64,000 bases of DNA from JAMZMI01 sp049115715 (GTDB lineage Bacteria; Bacteroidota; Bacteroidia; Cytophagales; Cyclobacteriaceae), in the NCBI GenBank assembly GCA_049115715.1, contig JAGDZQ010000003.1:248001-312000 (forward strand), read 5' to 3'. Made by a program: the position numbers and the translations under genes. Below, one piece after another: positions 26,707 through 35,320 of the stretch (the first letter of the stretch is position 1; each line of letters begins with the position of its first letter). The notes beneath the pieces were generated by a model that did no database searches, was not told where the DNA came from, and was given only the letters and a program-made list of their open reading frames with translations.

Positions 26707-26720
26707 CCCCCTCTTAACGA

Positions 26721-26793
26721 GGTGCTGTAGCTCAGTTGGTAGAGCATCGGACTGAAAATCCGTGAGTCGGTGGTTCGAGCCCACTCAGCACCA
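26721..26793 (+). tRNA. tRNA-Phe (GAA)
   Basis: 73 bases. Acceptor arms GGTGCTG and CAGCACC pair perfectly; D arm contains AGCTCAGTTGGTAGAGC; anticodon loop CTGAAAA gives anticodon GAA; T arm GGTTCGAGCCC. The CCA end is not encoded. A clear promoter lies upstream and a terminator just downstream, so it is a single-gene transcript. Confidence 0.97.
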
Positions 26794-26797
26794 CCTA

Positions 26798-26828
26798 AAC
26801 CCTGACATTCATTTGTTAGGGTTTTTTT
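26798..26828 (+). terminator. Rho-independent terminator after tRNA-Phe
   Basis: AACCCTGAC and GTTAGGGTT form a stem with an 8-base loop, followed by seven T. It lies 5 bases after the tRNA. Confidence 0.8.
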
Positions 26829-26988
26829 ATGCTCTCGAATATACAACTTTTTGTAAATATAGTATGCGTGCATACTATTTTGTTGTATTGATATCGTATT
26901 CCTAATCGCTCATCGAAATTTTCAATTCAAAAACAGTACTCGAACAGATATTTTCTGTCTTAGAAACTCATCCACTAACCGCTAGGAT

Positions 26989-27282
26989 TTGAAACACTTC
27001 TTTGCCTGCATTATTTTCGTTTTTGCTTCCTCGGCTTTTGCCCAAGATTGGGTTGTAGCCTACCAAAACTCTGTAGACTATTATGAGAATTTTGAATCGG
27101 AGAAGGCTAGAGATGAGGCTTTGGCTGCTTTGGAATCTTACAGGCAGACGGTAGCGGAAGAGGACAAGAATCTTAGTGCAATCCTAAGACAGCTCTCCGT
27201 GGTTTATTATGATTTGGATGAACTGGATCAAGGTTTGGACCATGCGATGCAAGAGGTAGCATGCCGTTTTTGGGAAGATTAA
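26989..27282 (+). pseudogene. N-terminal fragment of a secreted TPR-type protein
   Basis: 97 residues from a TTG start at 26989. A clean signal peptide (to ...SSAFAQD) is followed by helical TPR-like sequence ('ALAALESYRQTVAEED', 'LSVVYYDLDELDQGLDHAMQ') that breaks off in an unrelated tail. It looks like the start of a longer TPR or CHAT-domain protein. The next 175 bases to the SusD-like gene carry no continuation I can see. Low certainty that it is expressed. Confidence 0.4.
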
Positions 27283-27457
27283 AATGAAAAACCTTTCAGC
27301 TAAAGACACTATTCTCGAAAATACCTCATTTTGGAGTAAGAGGGACTTTCAGCCCCCCTTAAAACTATGGCGCTTTCAGCCCATAGTTGTTTATTTATCG
27401 AGTTAAGAACCCAATTTCTCTTAACCCGAACTCATGTAAAAATTGTAGAAAGAGAAA

Positions 27458-29161
27458 CTAATACCCTGGATTTTGGAAAGCGTTTGGATTACTATCAATT
27501 ATACTTTGAGGAATTGGTAAGATCAATCGTGTTTCGGGAATGTCAAATCTACTTTGAGCCACTCCAAACCTTCTTAGTGAGGCGAAGACCTCTCCTTCTT
27601 GCGTAATCTCTGCTTCTAGTTGAGCCAAAATCGCCTCTAATAATTGACTGAACGAAAGCCCCGAAAATTCTTGTTGGCCACTTCTGAGGCGAATGGCATT
27701 GAGCTGAGTAAGTGCATCTTGACTATTTCCAATCATCGCAGAAGCTTCTGCATTTAAGAGTAAAACTTCAGTGTATCTAGCAGCAGGAACGTAAGTTCCT
27801 TTGTCAAAGAATGATGCAAATGGCGTATCATCATCTTTTTCGGATCCCCAGATCACCTCAGCATCAGTGGAGGAAAATGAAGAGACATCTACCTTTAGCG
27901 AGTATGAACCACTATTGATAATGTCTGAAGTCTTTGTGAGTGCTTCGTTCCAATCTTCAGTTGCAGCAGCTAACCTCGCAGAGACGAACTTTACAAAATC
28001 GGATGTGATGCCATTTTCACCAGATGATGCACTTGCTGGAAGGTTTGATGCGGCAGCAGTTAAATCCATGGAAGCCTGATTGAGCAAGGCTTCTTTTTGA
28101 GAGAATGGAGTCTCATTAGGAGAAATCCCCAATTCTATCGGAGCATTTTCAAACCATCTGGCCAGATTAAAATAGATATATCCCCTCATGCCGATAGCTT
28201 GATTGATTACGTCTGTTTTATGCTGAGCTTCTAATTCAATATTTTCTGCGCTTGAAATGATATTATTGAGCCCATAAATAATGTCGTAAGACAAGACCCA
28301 TAGTTTTTCTACCTGAGCATTCGTTGTTATAACCGAGTGATTGTAAACATCCTCCCAATCAGAGTTCAAGGCAGCATCAGTGTTGGAATAAATCGCATCG
28401 AAGATATATGCGTGCTGTATTAAACTTTGCAAGCGAGTGTAGCTTTCATCAAGTGCCATATCTATCTCTTCCTTGCTGATCAAAGGCTCAGTGACCACAT
28501 CCAGAACGGTGATCGTAACGTTGGCTGATGCAGACGAATTCCCATCACTCACCTCAACTGTCAGATTAAATGTGGGTGTAGTTTCAAAGTCAAGCTGGCT
28601 TGCTGTGGCAACCGAGAGGACACCAGTTTCAGAAAGGGTAAAAGCATCCCTGGTGTTTCCTGAGGTAATGGAAAAGGATAGCGCATCATTTTCTGAATCT
28701 GTTGCCATAACTGTTCCGATTTCTATTCCCTCATCAGTATTTTCCTCCACGCTAAAGGATTGGTCAGAAATTATCGGAGTATTGTTGCTGGCAGATTCGG
28801 TCAGGTTTATGGTTATTGTAGCTGTGCTGAAAGCATCGCTGACATTTGCTTGTACTGTCAAAGCAAACGACGGGTTGATATCAAAGATTAAAGCATTTGA
28901 GTTTGCCACACTTAGTTCTCCAGATGATGCATCAATTGTGAATGCATTATCAATGTTGCCTTCAGTAATGGAGAACGTGATATTTTGTGAGCTGCTGGCG
29001 ATAACGATTCCTACTAAAGTCTCATTTGGACTTCCTTCTTCTATGGAAAAGGTTTGATTATCTATTTGTGGAGCTGTTGCTGTCTCGTCTTCCGAGCAGG
29101 ACACGATATAGACAAGAAGAATAACAGGAATTATTTTACAGATTTTTAAAATCGTATTCAT
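27458..29161 (-). CDS. Cadherin-repeat / SusD-RagB-like fusion lipoprotein
   Basis: 567 residues. Lipoprotein signal ends at YIVSC. Two cadherin-like domains follow (about 30-130 and 131-235; e.g. 'QSFSVEENTDEGIEIGTVMATDSENDALSFSITSG', trimmed motif EN..EG..VGTV..D.E.D..L.FSI). Residues 236-567 have the helical SusD/RagB fold and its typical C-terminus LPIPQSIIDSNPNAFQNPGY. SusD proteins are surface lipoproteins that capture glycans for a SusC TonB transporter. No SusC gene is in the neighbourhood, and the N-terminal cadherin pair is unusual. It could be an orphan surface binder. Confidence 0.8.
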   Translation of the reverse strand: MNTILKICKIIPVILLVYIVSCSEDETATAPQIDNQTFSIEEGSPNETLVGIVIASSSQNITFSITEGNIDNAFTIDASSGELSVANSNALIFDINPSFALTVQANVSDAFSTATITINLTESASNNTPIISDQSFSVEENTDEGIEIGTVMATDSENDALSFSITSGNTRDAFTLSETGVLSVATASQLDFETTPTFNLTVEVSDGNSSASANVTITVLDVVTEPLISKEEIDMALDESYTRLQSLIQHAYIFDAIYSNTDAALNSDWEDVYNHSVITTNAQVEKLWVLSYDIIYGLNNIISSAENIELEAQHKTDVINQAIGMRGYIYFNLARWFENAPIELGISPNETPFSQKEALLNQASMDLTAAASNLPASASSGENGITSDFVKFVSARLAAATEDWNEALTKTSDIINSGSYSLKVDVSSFSSTDAEVIWGSEKDDDTPFASFFDKGTYVPAARYTEVLLLNAEASAMIGNSQDALTQLNAIRLRSGQQEFSGLSFSQLLEAILAQLEAEITQEGEVFASLRRFGVAQSRFDIPETRLILPIPQSIIDSNPNAFQNPGY

Positions 29162-29248
29162 GGAGAGATTTCGTTTTCAATTTTTTATGCTCAGATAGCG
29201 AGCAACCTTTCAACAGGTTAATGCAACCAGACCCTTATCTGATAAAGA

Positions 29249-30100
29249 TCAGAGTTTAGCTTCAAATTTGCTTCTGTTGTAAATGATGTGACCCTCCTTA
29301 TCCCATTCTTTGATGATAACTGGGTGATAGTCTTTTGCAAAGGGCTCTAGGGGGTATTTTATTTCTCTTTTCACCTTAGCATTTGGATAATACTCTCGCC
29401 AGATACCTACTTTCTGGTCGAATTTATAGTGACCGATTACGGCAAGTTTTCCATTTTGATGATAGGCAAAATATTCACCTTCCTTTTCGCCAAAGTGGAT
29501 CGGGATGACCTCTTTTAGTTGAGTTCGGTTGAAGTCATAATAAGCGAGTTTGGATTGCTGAGTCCAGCCCTTCCAGAAGATTTCTTTTTCCTGAAGGATA
29601 TCATGACGATTTAGTCTGATCCATCTTCCATGCTTCTGACCTTTATAGAAATGGCCTTCTTCTAAGATTTGATCTCCAATCTTTTTCACATAGTGACCAT
29701 GTAGCACCCCGGCATATCCTTTTTTGACACGTGTAGAGTTGACTATTTTTTTCTTTTTGAAATCATACCAATAAAAATCCCTCGCATATGGGTCAGGGTC
29801 TACATAATCCTTGTCCTTGAGCATGTGAAATAGCTCACTCACCGTTCGTTCTCCAAACCCTGTTTTTGCAAACCCTCGCTTCGTTTTTATGCCGTGGTAA
29901 ATCTTTTTGTTGACCTTCTTTTTTTTCTTTTTGATTACATCCTTGTCAAACTCATCAGTTTCTTCTTTTCGATTATTCAAATCGAGTGTCAAAGGAGTTT
30001 CGTATTGCGTTTCAAACAAATCATCGAGGGTCTCCACATCCTGAGCCCAGAGCCCGGTGGAGATGAAAACCAAAATCAAGTATGAAATCTTCTTTTGCAT
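29249..30100 (-). CDS. Exported YwqK/MORN-like repeat protein
   Basis: About 283 residues. Signal peptide to ...STGLWAQ, then a lysine-rich spacer, then repeated short beta-hairpins of MORN/YwqK type: 'GVLHGHYVKKIGDQILEEGHF', 'GQKHGRWIRLNRHD', 'GEKEGEYFAYHQNGKLAVIGHY' and 'DQKVGIWREYYPNAKVKREI'. Such repeats occur in envelope proteins of this phylum; function unknown. Start placed at the ATG 30100 that opens the signal peptide, although the frame is open to 30133. Confidence 0.75.
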   Translation of the reverse strand: MQKKISYLILVFISTGLWAQDVETLDDLFETQYETPLTLDLNNRKEETDEFDKDVIKKKKKKVNKKIYHGIKTKRGFAKTGFGERTVSELFHMLKDKDYVDPDPYARDFYWYDFKKKKIVNSTRVKKGYAGVLHGHYVKKIGDQILEEGHFYKGQKHGRWIRLNRHDILQEKEIFWKGWTQQSKLAYYDFNRTQLKEVIPIHFGEKEGEYFAYHQNGKLAVIGHYKFDQKVGIWREYYPNAKVKREIKYPLEPFAKDYHPVIIKEWDKEGHIIYNRSKFEAKL

Positions 30101-30169
30101 ATCTCTTATTTCGCAATTGGTAACGACCCGCATAAGCAGAAAGTGTACGTATTGAATCCCAAATCTAGT

Positions 30170-31030
30170 TTATTCGATTTCTATCTTGTAATCGCAGGTG
30201 AAAGTTTTTCCTGATACGAGTGTTTGTATACCCTCTTTTTTGGTGAGGTCACCATCATGATTCGCCTGATCAGCCAGCCCAAACCACGGTTCTATACATA
30301 CGAAAGGCGACCTGCTATTCTTAGACCATATCCCTAGATATGGGAACCCCTGATAGTGGAATTTTAACCACTTTCTATCGATAGAAACCAGAGAGACATT
30401 CGTAGATTTCAAATCTTTGAAAACCAATGCATCCCTTTCAAACAGATCATCGGTGATAAGTAATTGATTACCGTCTAGTACCTGATCCGTTTCTCCATTG
30501 AAGTTACCATCCTCGAGCAGGTGTATAGAAGCTGTCTCATTCTTGTTGAACAACAGATGGTAGTCTGATCGCTTGCCAGCAAGTGTTATGGCACATTTAA
30601 AAGCCGGATGTCCTCCGATAGAGAAATACATTTCATCTTGAGAAGCGTTGAGCACATGATATCTTGTTATCAGAGACTTCCCTTGAAGTACATATTCCAC
30701 TCTAAGTTCAAATTCAAATGGATATTTAGTCAGAGTCTCCTCAGTAGATTTAAGAAGGAATGTGATGCTTGTTTCGCTGTGTGTCTCTATTTCGAAATCC
30801 ATATCCCTGGCAAAGCCATGTTGACCCATCTGATATGTCTTTCCTTGATAAGAGTACTGATCATTTTTAAGTCTACCTACAAAAGGAAAAAGCAAGGGCG
30901 TATGACGTGCCCAGTGTGTTGGATCAGCCTGCCAGATAAACTCTTGTCCAGAATCAATTTCGATTAAATTGGTGAGTTCTGCCCCTTTGAGTTGAAACTT
31001 GGCTTTTAGATGTACATTTCTAATTTGCAT
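30170..31030 (-). CDS. Aldose 1-epimerase-family protein (LacX-like)
   Basis: 286 residues, cytoplasmic. The galactose-mutarotase fold is visible in 'FIWQADPTHWARHTPLLFPFVGRLK', 'QHGFARDMDFEI' with the family His, 'SIGGHPAFKCAI' with a second His, and 'FVCIEPWFGLADQ' with a Glu. These match the YeaD/LacX branch of sugar-epimerase-like proteins. The substrate (hexose or hexose-6-phosphate) is not fixed by the sequence. Stands alone, 139 bases past the start of the YwqK gene transcript. Confidence 0.85.
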   Translation of the reverse strand: MQIRNVHLKAKFQLKGAELTNLIEIDSGQEFIWQADPTHWARHTPLLFPFVGRLKNDQYSYQGKTYQMGQHGFARDMDFEIETHSETSITFLLKSTEETLTKYPFEFELRVEYVLQGKSLITRYHVLNASQDEMYFSIGGHPAFKCAITLAGKRSDYHLLFNKNETASIHLLEDGNFNGETDQVLDGNQLLITDDLFERDALVFKDLKSTNVSLVSIDRKWLKFHYQGFPYLGIWSKNSRSPFVCIEPWFGLADQANHDGDLTKKEGIQTLVSGKTFTCDYKIEIE

Positions 31031-31148
31031 GGCTGCAAATTAGCAGAATGACACACTGTTAAACAACCATTCAACATAAATCTGCTAGTATAGTTGATGG
31101 ATAAAATACAGATGTATTAATTTCGAGGTTTCGAATAGTATCGTGCTT

Positions 31149-31733
31149 ATGAATAATGAAGAGGTAGTTTGGCCTGAGGGATTTGAGTTACAAAACAATG
31201 AAGTTTGGGAGGATTATACAAGGGAGGATTTAAGATCTGCCTTTAAGGTTTCTAATCATGGAAGAGTTATAAGCTATCCTGCGAATAATCCAGGCCAGCC
31301 GATTTTACTTTCGGGTTATCAAAATGCCGGTTACCATGCCATTCCCACCAAAAAGAAAGACGGAAAAAATACGCTTATCTATGTGCATAAAATTGTAGCT
31401 GCACTATTTGTTCCAAACCCTGAAGGACACAAAAAACTTGTTTTTAAGGATAGGAAAAGAACTAACTGTCGGGCGGACAATTTGGTGTGGCTGAATAAGG
31501 AAGATTTTGCCGATGTAATGCGCGAGCGCAAAAACGCTTACTACTACAACCCCAACCATAAACCTAAGGCGAAGCTAACACCAGCTAAAGTGGCATTGCT
31601 TAAAAAGATGGTCAATGACCCAAATCGCAAAACACGATACAAAATGATAGCGAAGCGGTTTGATATCAATATATCTACGCTATTCTCTATCAAACGAGGA
31701 GATAGCTGGTCAGAGGTCGAGCCATTAAAGTAA
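31149..31733 (+). CDS. NUMOD4/HNH-like protein with a degenerate nuclease site and C-terminal helix-turn-helix
   Basis: 194 residues from the ATG at 31149. Residues 8-60 match a NUMOD4 motif ('WEDYTREDLRSAFKVSNHGRV'; 20-40). Residues 75-115 match an HNH_3-type core: 'VHKIVAALFVPNPEGHKK' followed by VFKDRKRTNCRADNLVW. Active members have an N-H-x-D at the position where this protein reads FKDR (about 99-102), so the catalytic His is missing. The C-terminus (about 141-190) is a helix-turn-helix like those attached to homing nucleases. A DNA-binding, non-cutting protein is the likely product. Isolated + strand gene. Confidence 0.75.
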   Translation: MNNEEVVWPEGFELQNNEVWEDYTREDLRSAFKVSNHGRVISYPANNPGQPILLSGYQNAGYHAIPTKKKDGKNTLIYVHKIVAALFVPNPEGHKKLVFKDRKRTNCRADNLVWLNKEDFADVMRERKNAYYYNPNHKPKAKLTPAKVALLKKMVNDPNRKTRYKMIAKRFDINISTLFSIKRGDSWSEVEPLK

Positions 31734-31856
31734 AACTTTTCGGATCAGTCCACATACTAGGCCACTCGTACAATCAATTTCAAAGAAGATTTCTCTGAGA
31801 GCAACAATTTTTTAGTAGCTTAATTAGTTCTTATGACGCGCCTAGCCAAGGATCTC

Positions 31857-31876
31857 ATGCTCACGTATGTGGGCAT
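31857..31876. repeat. Small hairpin after the HNH-like gene
   Basis: ATGCTCAC and GTGGGCAT flank GTAT (7 Watson-Crick pairs plus one wobble), set inside an imperfect outer pairing GGATC/GATCC. No T-run. The gap 31734-32054 otherwise holds only a 62-codon minus-strand frame (31913-32101) that overlaps the htpG terminator. Confidence 0.3.
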
Positions 31877-32054
31877 CCCAACTACCTTGATCCGAGATTA
31901 AGTAAGAATAACTTAAGAACAGTTTAATCGTCGCTGTGAGCCCTCTGGCCTCAAGATTTCATCAAAAAAAGGCGATAGTCTTATAGCTTCAAATATTCCT
32001 ACGACTTTCATTGGGTTTATAGTATCGGTCCAGACAAGTACATAAAAGATCATC

Positions 32055-32088
32055 AAATAAAAAAGCACGAACATTACTGCCCGTGCTT
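32055..32088 (-). terminator. Rho-independent terminator downstream of htpG
   Basis: On the minus strand AAGCACG (complement of 32082-32088) pairs with CGTGCTT (complement of 32063-32069) across 12 bases and runs into TTTTTTATTT. It lies 68 bases after the htpG stop. Confidence 0.6.
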
Positions 32089-32155
32089 GTCTTATTGTCA
32101 TTTTGATGTAGGAGAAATCTTACTATCCTACTTGAGTTTTTCTTTCTCTATCGAA

Positions 32156-34051
32156 TCAATTAGATGCGATCTCTACGCTTCTATTGATGAAGTCAGTCAA
32201 ATCCTTTCCAGAAAGCATTCCTTGAGACAATAGCGCCCAATCATACGCCTGCTTGGCAAGTTTTACTTTCTCATCCTCATCTTTGGCATCCACGATTTTT
32301 TTCGTGTACACGTGATTAGCATTTACAGCGATTGACAAGTTCAGAGGCATATCCCCGAACATCATCATGCCACCACCACCACCTTGAGCTTGCATGTCCT
32401 TCATTCTCCTTAAGAATTCAGGAAGCGTCACCGTTACAGGCATATCGTCAGTAGCCATTGGCTCAAGACTCACAGTATTTTTATCATCACCGATTGCTTT
32501 CTTAAATGCCTCAGATACAGCCTCAGTTTCCTTTTCAGAAAGCACAGACTCCTTCTTCTCATCCTTGTCGATCAGTTTGTCGATCACATCAGAGTCCACA
32601 CGCTTGAGCGTCAGATTTTCGTTCTTCTGCTCCACATGCCCGATGAAATGACTGTCTAGCGGCCCGTCCAACTTAACGACATCATAGTTGCGCTTCTTGG
32701 CAGTCTCGATATACCCATGCTGCTTATCCGCATCTGTTGTATATAGAATTACCGCATGCTTGTCTTTGTTCGTTTGAGTTGCCTCTATCTGAGCCTTATA
32801 CTCATCAATCGTGAAGAACTTGCCTCCCAGGTTTTTCAACAATGCAAAACTCTTAGCCTTCTCCTCAAACTTCTCGTCAGAGATCAAACCATACTTCACG
32901 AAAACACCGATATCCTCCCACTTACTTTCGTATGACGGACGATCATTCTTAAACAATTCTGCAAGCTTGTCCGCTACCTTTTTAGTAATGTAGCCGTTGA
33001 TCTTCTTCACATTGCCATCCGCCTGTAAGTAACTTCTCGAAACATTCAGCGGAATGTCAGGAGAGTCAATCACACCATGAAGCAATTGTAAGAAATCAGG
33101 CACAATGTTCTTTACCTCATCCGTGATAAACACCTGACGAGAATAAAGCTGAATTTTGTTTTTCTGTACCTCAAAATCCTTCTTCAACTTAGGAAAATAT
33201 AGAATCCCAGTAAGGTTGAATGGATAATCTACATTCAGGTGAATCCAAAAAAGAGGATCCTCCGACATAGGATACAGCTCCTTGTAGAAACCAAGGTAAT
33301 CCTCATCCGTCAAGTCACTTGGAGACTTGGTCCAGATCGGGTTCGTATTGTTGACAATATTATCTTCCTTGACGGTTTTGTATTTTACATTACCATCCTT
33401 GTCCTTTCCATCTTCCTCGCTCTTATCCTTCTGACCAAACTTGATCGGAATCGGCAAGAACTTCGAGTACTTGTCAAGAATCTGCTGCAATCTGAATTCC
33501 TCTAAGAACTCCTCAGCATCATCCGCAATGTGCAAGATGATATCCGTTCCCCTTTCTTTTTTCTTAGCCGCTGTGATCTCAAACTCCGTGTTTCCATCAC
33601 AGATCCATCTTGCAGGTTCAGCACCCTCCTCGTGAGAAAGCGAGATTATCTCTACCTCCTTAGCCACCATAAAGGCCGAGTAGAACCCAAGACCGAAGTG
33701 TCCGATTATTTGCTGCTCGTCACCCTTGTCCTTGTACTTTTCTACGAACTCCGTAGCACCAGAGAACGCAATCTGATTGATGTACTTCTTCAAGTCATCA
33801 GCCGTCATACCGATTCCCTTATCAGAAACAGTTATGGTCTTTTTCTTCTTGTCGAAGCTTACTTCTACTGTCACGTCACCCAGCTCACCTTTATATTCAC
33901 CCAGTGAACTTAGCCTTTTTAACTTTTGAGTCGCATCTACTGCGTTTGACACCAATTCTCTTAAAAAAATCTCATGATCAGAGTATAAAAACTTCTTGAT
34001 GATCGGAAAGATATTCTCGGTGTGAATGGATATTGTGCCCTTCTCTTTCAT
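32156..34051 (-). CDS. htpG: Molecular chaperone HtpG (Hsp90)
   Basis: 631 residues from ATG 34051. The N-terminal ATPase has FLRELVSNAVDA (ATP-binding Asn), VSDKGIGMTADDL and GHFGLGFYSAFMV; the middle domain (about 240-450) and C-terminal dimer domain follow. Helps fold and protect proteins during stress in the cytoplasm. The upstream frame extends to 34090, but the promoter at 34095-34126 predicts a transcript starting near 34088, which supports 34051 as the start. A terminator follows at 32055-32088, so it is a single-gene unit. Confidence 0.96.
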   Translation of the reverse strand: MKEKGTISIHTENIFPIIKKFLYSDHEIFLRELVSNAVDATQKLKRLSSLGEYKGELGDVTVEVSFDKKKKTITVSDKGIGMTADDLKKYINQIAFSGATEFVEKYKDKGDEQQIIGHFGLGFYSAFMVAKEVEIISLSHEEGAEPARWICDGNTEFEITAAKKKERGTDIILHIADDAEEFLEEFRLQQILDKYSKFLPIPIKFGQKDKSEEDGKDKDGNVKYKTVKEDNIVNNTNPIWTKSPSDLTDEDYLGFYKELYPMSEDPLFWIHLNVDYPFNLTGILYFPKLKKDFEVQKNKIQLYSRQVFITDEVKNIVPDFLQLLHGVIDSPDIPLNVSRSYLQADGNVKKINGYITKKVADKLAELFKNDRPSYESKWEDIGVFVKYGLISDEKFEEKAKSFALLKNLGGKFFTIDEYKAQIEATQTNKDKHAVILYTTDADKQHGYIETAKKRNYDVVKLDGPLDSHFIGHVEQKNENLTLKRVDSDVIDKLIDKDEKKESVLSEKETEAVSEAFKKAIGDDKNTVSLEPMATDDMPVTVTLPEFLRRMKDMQAQGGGGGMMMFGDMPLNLSIAVNANHVYTKKIVDAKDEDEKVKLAKQAYDWALLSQGMLSGKDLTDFINRSVEIASN

Positions 34052-34094
34052 ATCTGTATTCAGTAATTTTTTGGTTGTAACAACCCGCACTTAT

Positions 34095-34126
34095 CAAATA
34101 CTATTCCACTGACAAAACCCTGTCAA
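34095..34126 (-). promoter_or_regulatory. Promoter of htpG with overlapping inverted repeat
   Basis: TTG, 20 bases, TAGTATTTG on the minus strand, close to TTG-N19-TAnnTTTG. TTGACA and TGTCAG form an inverted repeat across the first part of the spacer, which could be an operator site for a heat-shock repressor (not a CIRCE element). Confidence 0.5.
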
Positions 34127-34278
34127 GTTGTCATTTAGATTTTTTTGGAGAGAGCGATTGAAGCCAGAGCAAATAGCGCTCGGGCTATCCGTTCTATCTC
34201 CCTCGCTTTCAGCTCATGAGGATGCCACTTCTATCCCGTCTATGTAGCCACTGCAGTTTCCAGAAGATTGTTTTTGAT

Positions 34279-34302
34279 TGTCATTCCTGTGTATACAAGA
34301 AT
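34279..34302. repeat. Repeat C, copy 1 (REP-like)
   Basis: TGTCATTCCTGTGTATACAA; the 20-base core recurs at 34430-34455 in the same orientation. The core can fold into a short hairpin (TCCTGT/ACAGGA). Confidence 0.6.
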
Positions 34303-34337
34303 TCCACAATATAGATTGCCGCTAAGAAGAGCGTGGG

Positions 34338-34357
34338 ACTTCCTCCCAGGAGGAAGT
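34338..34357. repeat. Perfect 9-bp hairpin
   Basis: ACTTCCTCC, two-base loop, GGAGGAAGT. It lies between the two copies of repeat C in the 421-base gap between the DUF4293 gene and htpG. No T-run follows. Confidence 0.5.
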
Positions 34358-34429
34358 GACTGCAATGGCGAAGAGTGCTATTGCCTTTGTGGACAATGTC
34401 AAAATTTTAAGAAGTTATGTGCTTGTGAG

Positions 34430-34455
34430 CGTCATTCCTGTGTATACAGGAGTCC
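34430..34455. repeat. Repeat C, copy 2 (REP-like)
   Basis: CGTCATTCCTGTGTATACAG, same orientation as copy 1 about 150 bases away, with the same internal hairpin. Similar short palindromes (GTCATTCC...GGAATCC) are scattered in many bacterial genomes. Confidence 0.6.
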
Positions 34456-34511
34456 CATCAGCACAAGTCAATTGCATCATACAAAAACAGAATGGCTTCA
34501 AAAAAGAGTTC

Positions 34512-34997
34512 CTACCTAATCCTATCCGCACTCTTTACCAATTTATCATCCTTTCGGATAAACCTGTTGGCAAGCGCATTGAAGAATAATGCAGCAGCAA
34601 TTACAAAAAAGCCAGGAAGAAAATCACCACGATGATTTTGAATGATCGGCTCGCCCTTCGTACTGAAGTAATAAATCAAACCAATATTACCACCGATCAA
34701 GAGAGAGTTGAGTGCCCCCAGTTGGATTTGACGCAATCTGTTTTTAAACTGAAATATAGAGAACATTGCCACTATCGCTGCAAGTACGGCCAACGCCGAG
34801 ATATACCAGGTAGGCTTGGTGTCAATGACCTTATCACCTACCAGATCGCTACTTTCTGCATACACCAATTCGAATGCATTGATGGTTACTATTTCTTTGG
34901 TTTCCTGATTTGCTTCTTGCCAGAATGGCAAGAAAAGGATGGTAATCATCACTATAGCAACAAGAAGTAAAAAGATAGACTGTATTCTTTGAATCAT
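34512..34997 (-). CDS. DUF4293 membrane protein
   Basis: 161 residues with four membrane helices (about 5-25, 62-82, 92-110, 125-143). It starts MIQRIQSIFLLLVAI, the usual opening of this Bacteroidota-specific family, whose function is unknown. A charged tail follows the last helix. It stands alone between repeat-rich gaps. Confidence 0.85.
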   Translation of the reverse strand: MIQRIQSIFLLLVAIVMITILFLPFWQEANQETKEIVTINAFELVYAESSDLVGDKVIDTKPTWYISALAVLAAIVAMFSIFQFKNRLRQIQLGALNSLLIGGNIGLIYYFSTKGEPIIQNHRGDFLPGFFVIAAALFFNALANRFIRKDDKLVKSADRIR

Positions 34998-35152
34998 AAT
35001 CGGTTTGATATCGTGTTCTCGATAATTTCAGCAAAAGTGCTGATCCATTGTTAATTAGACAATCAATATGCCATTAAATAAATGCTAAAGTAGTCCTAGT
35101 TTATCAAGATCGTATTTTTTGGCTAAAACTATCTGATGCCTGTCGAAGGAGA

Positions 35153-35250
35153 CACCAAAGGAATCTTTAAGGTCATGGGATCATCACGTCTTTTTATCAA
35201 AATTTTAAAGCTAAAAGATTCATAGAGATGGTTAAAGGTTTTTTAAGTGA
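35153..35250. repeat. Dispersed repeat B, copy 2
   Basis: Second copy of the element at 10225-10320, in the same orientation. Again it lies between genes, here within the 323-base gap before the DUF2652 gene end. The rest of 34998-35320 shows nothing recognisable. Confidence 0.75.
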
Positions 35251-35320
35251 TCCTCAAATCAAATTCAGCGCGTTGGCTAGTTGGGAAAACTTTTAAGGGA
35301 TGATCAGCTCGCCGGATTGC

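Noticed and set aside
31913..32101. 62-codon minus-strand frame with one hydrophobic helix after htpG
   Set aside because: It starts inside the probable htpG terminator hairpin, has no promoter or family, and the hairpin explains the sequence better. Not impossible, but not supported.
30119..34092. Shared GCGGGTYGTTAC in front of the YwqK gene and htpG
   Set aside because: Twelve bases in two places with weak flanking similarity; could be chance or part of 5' leaders. Not enough to call a regulatory motif.
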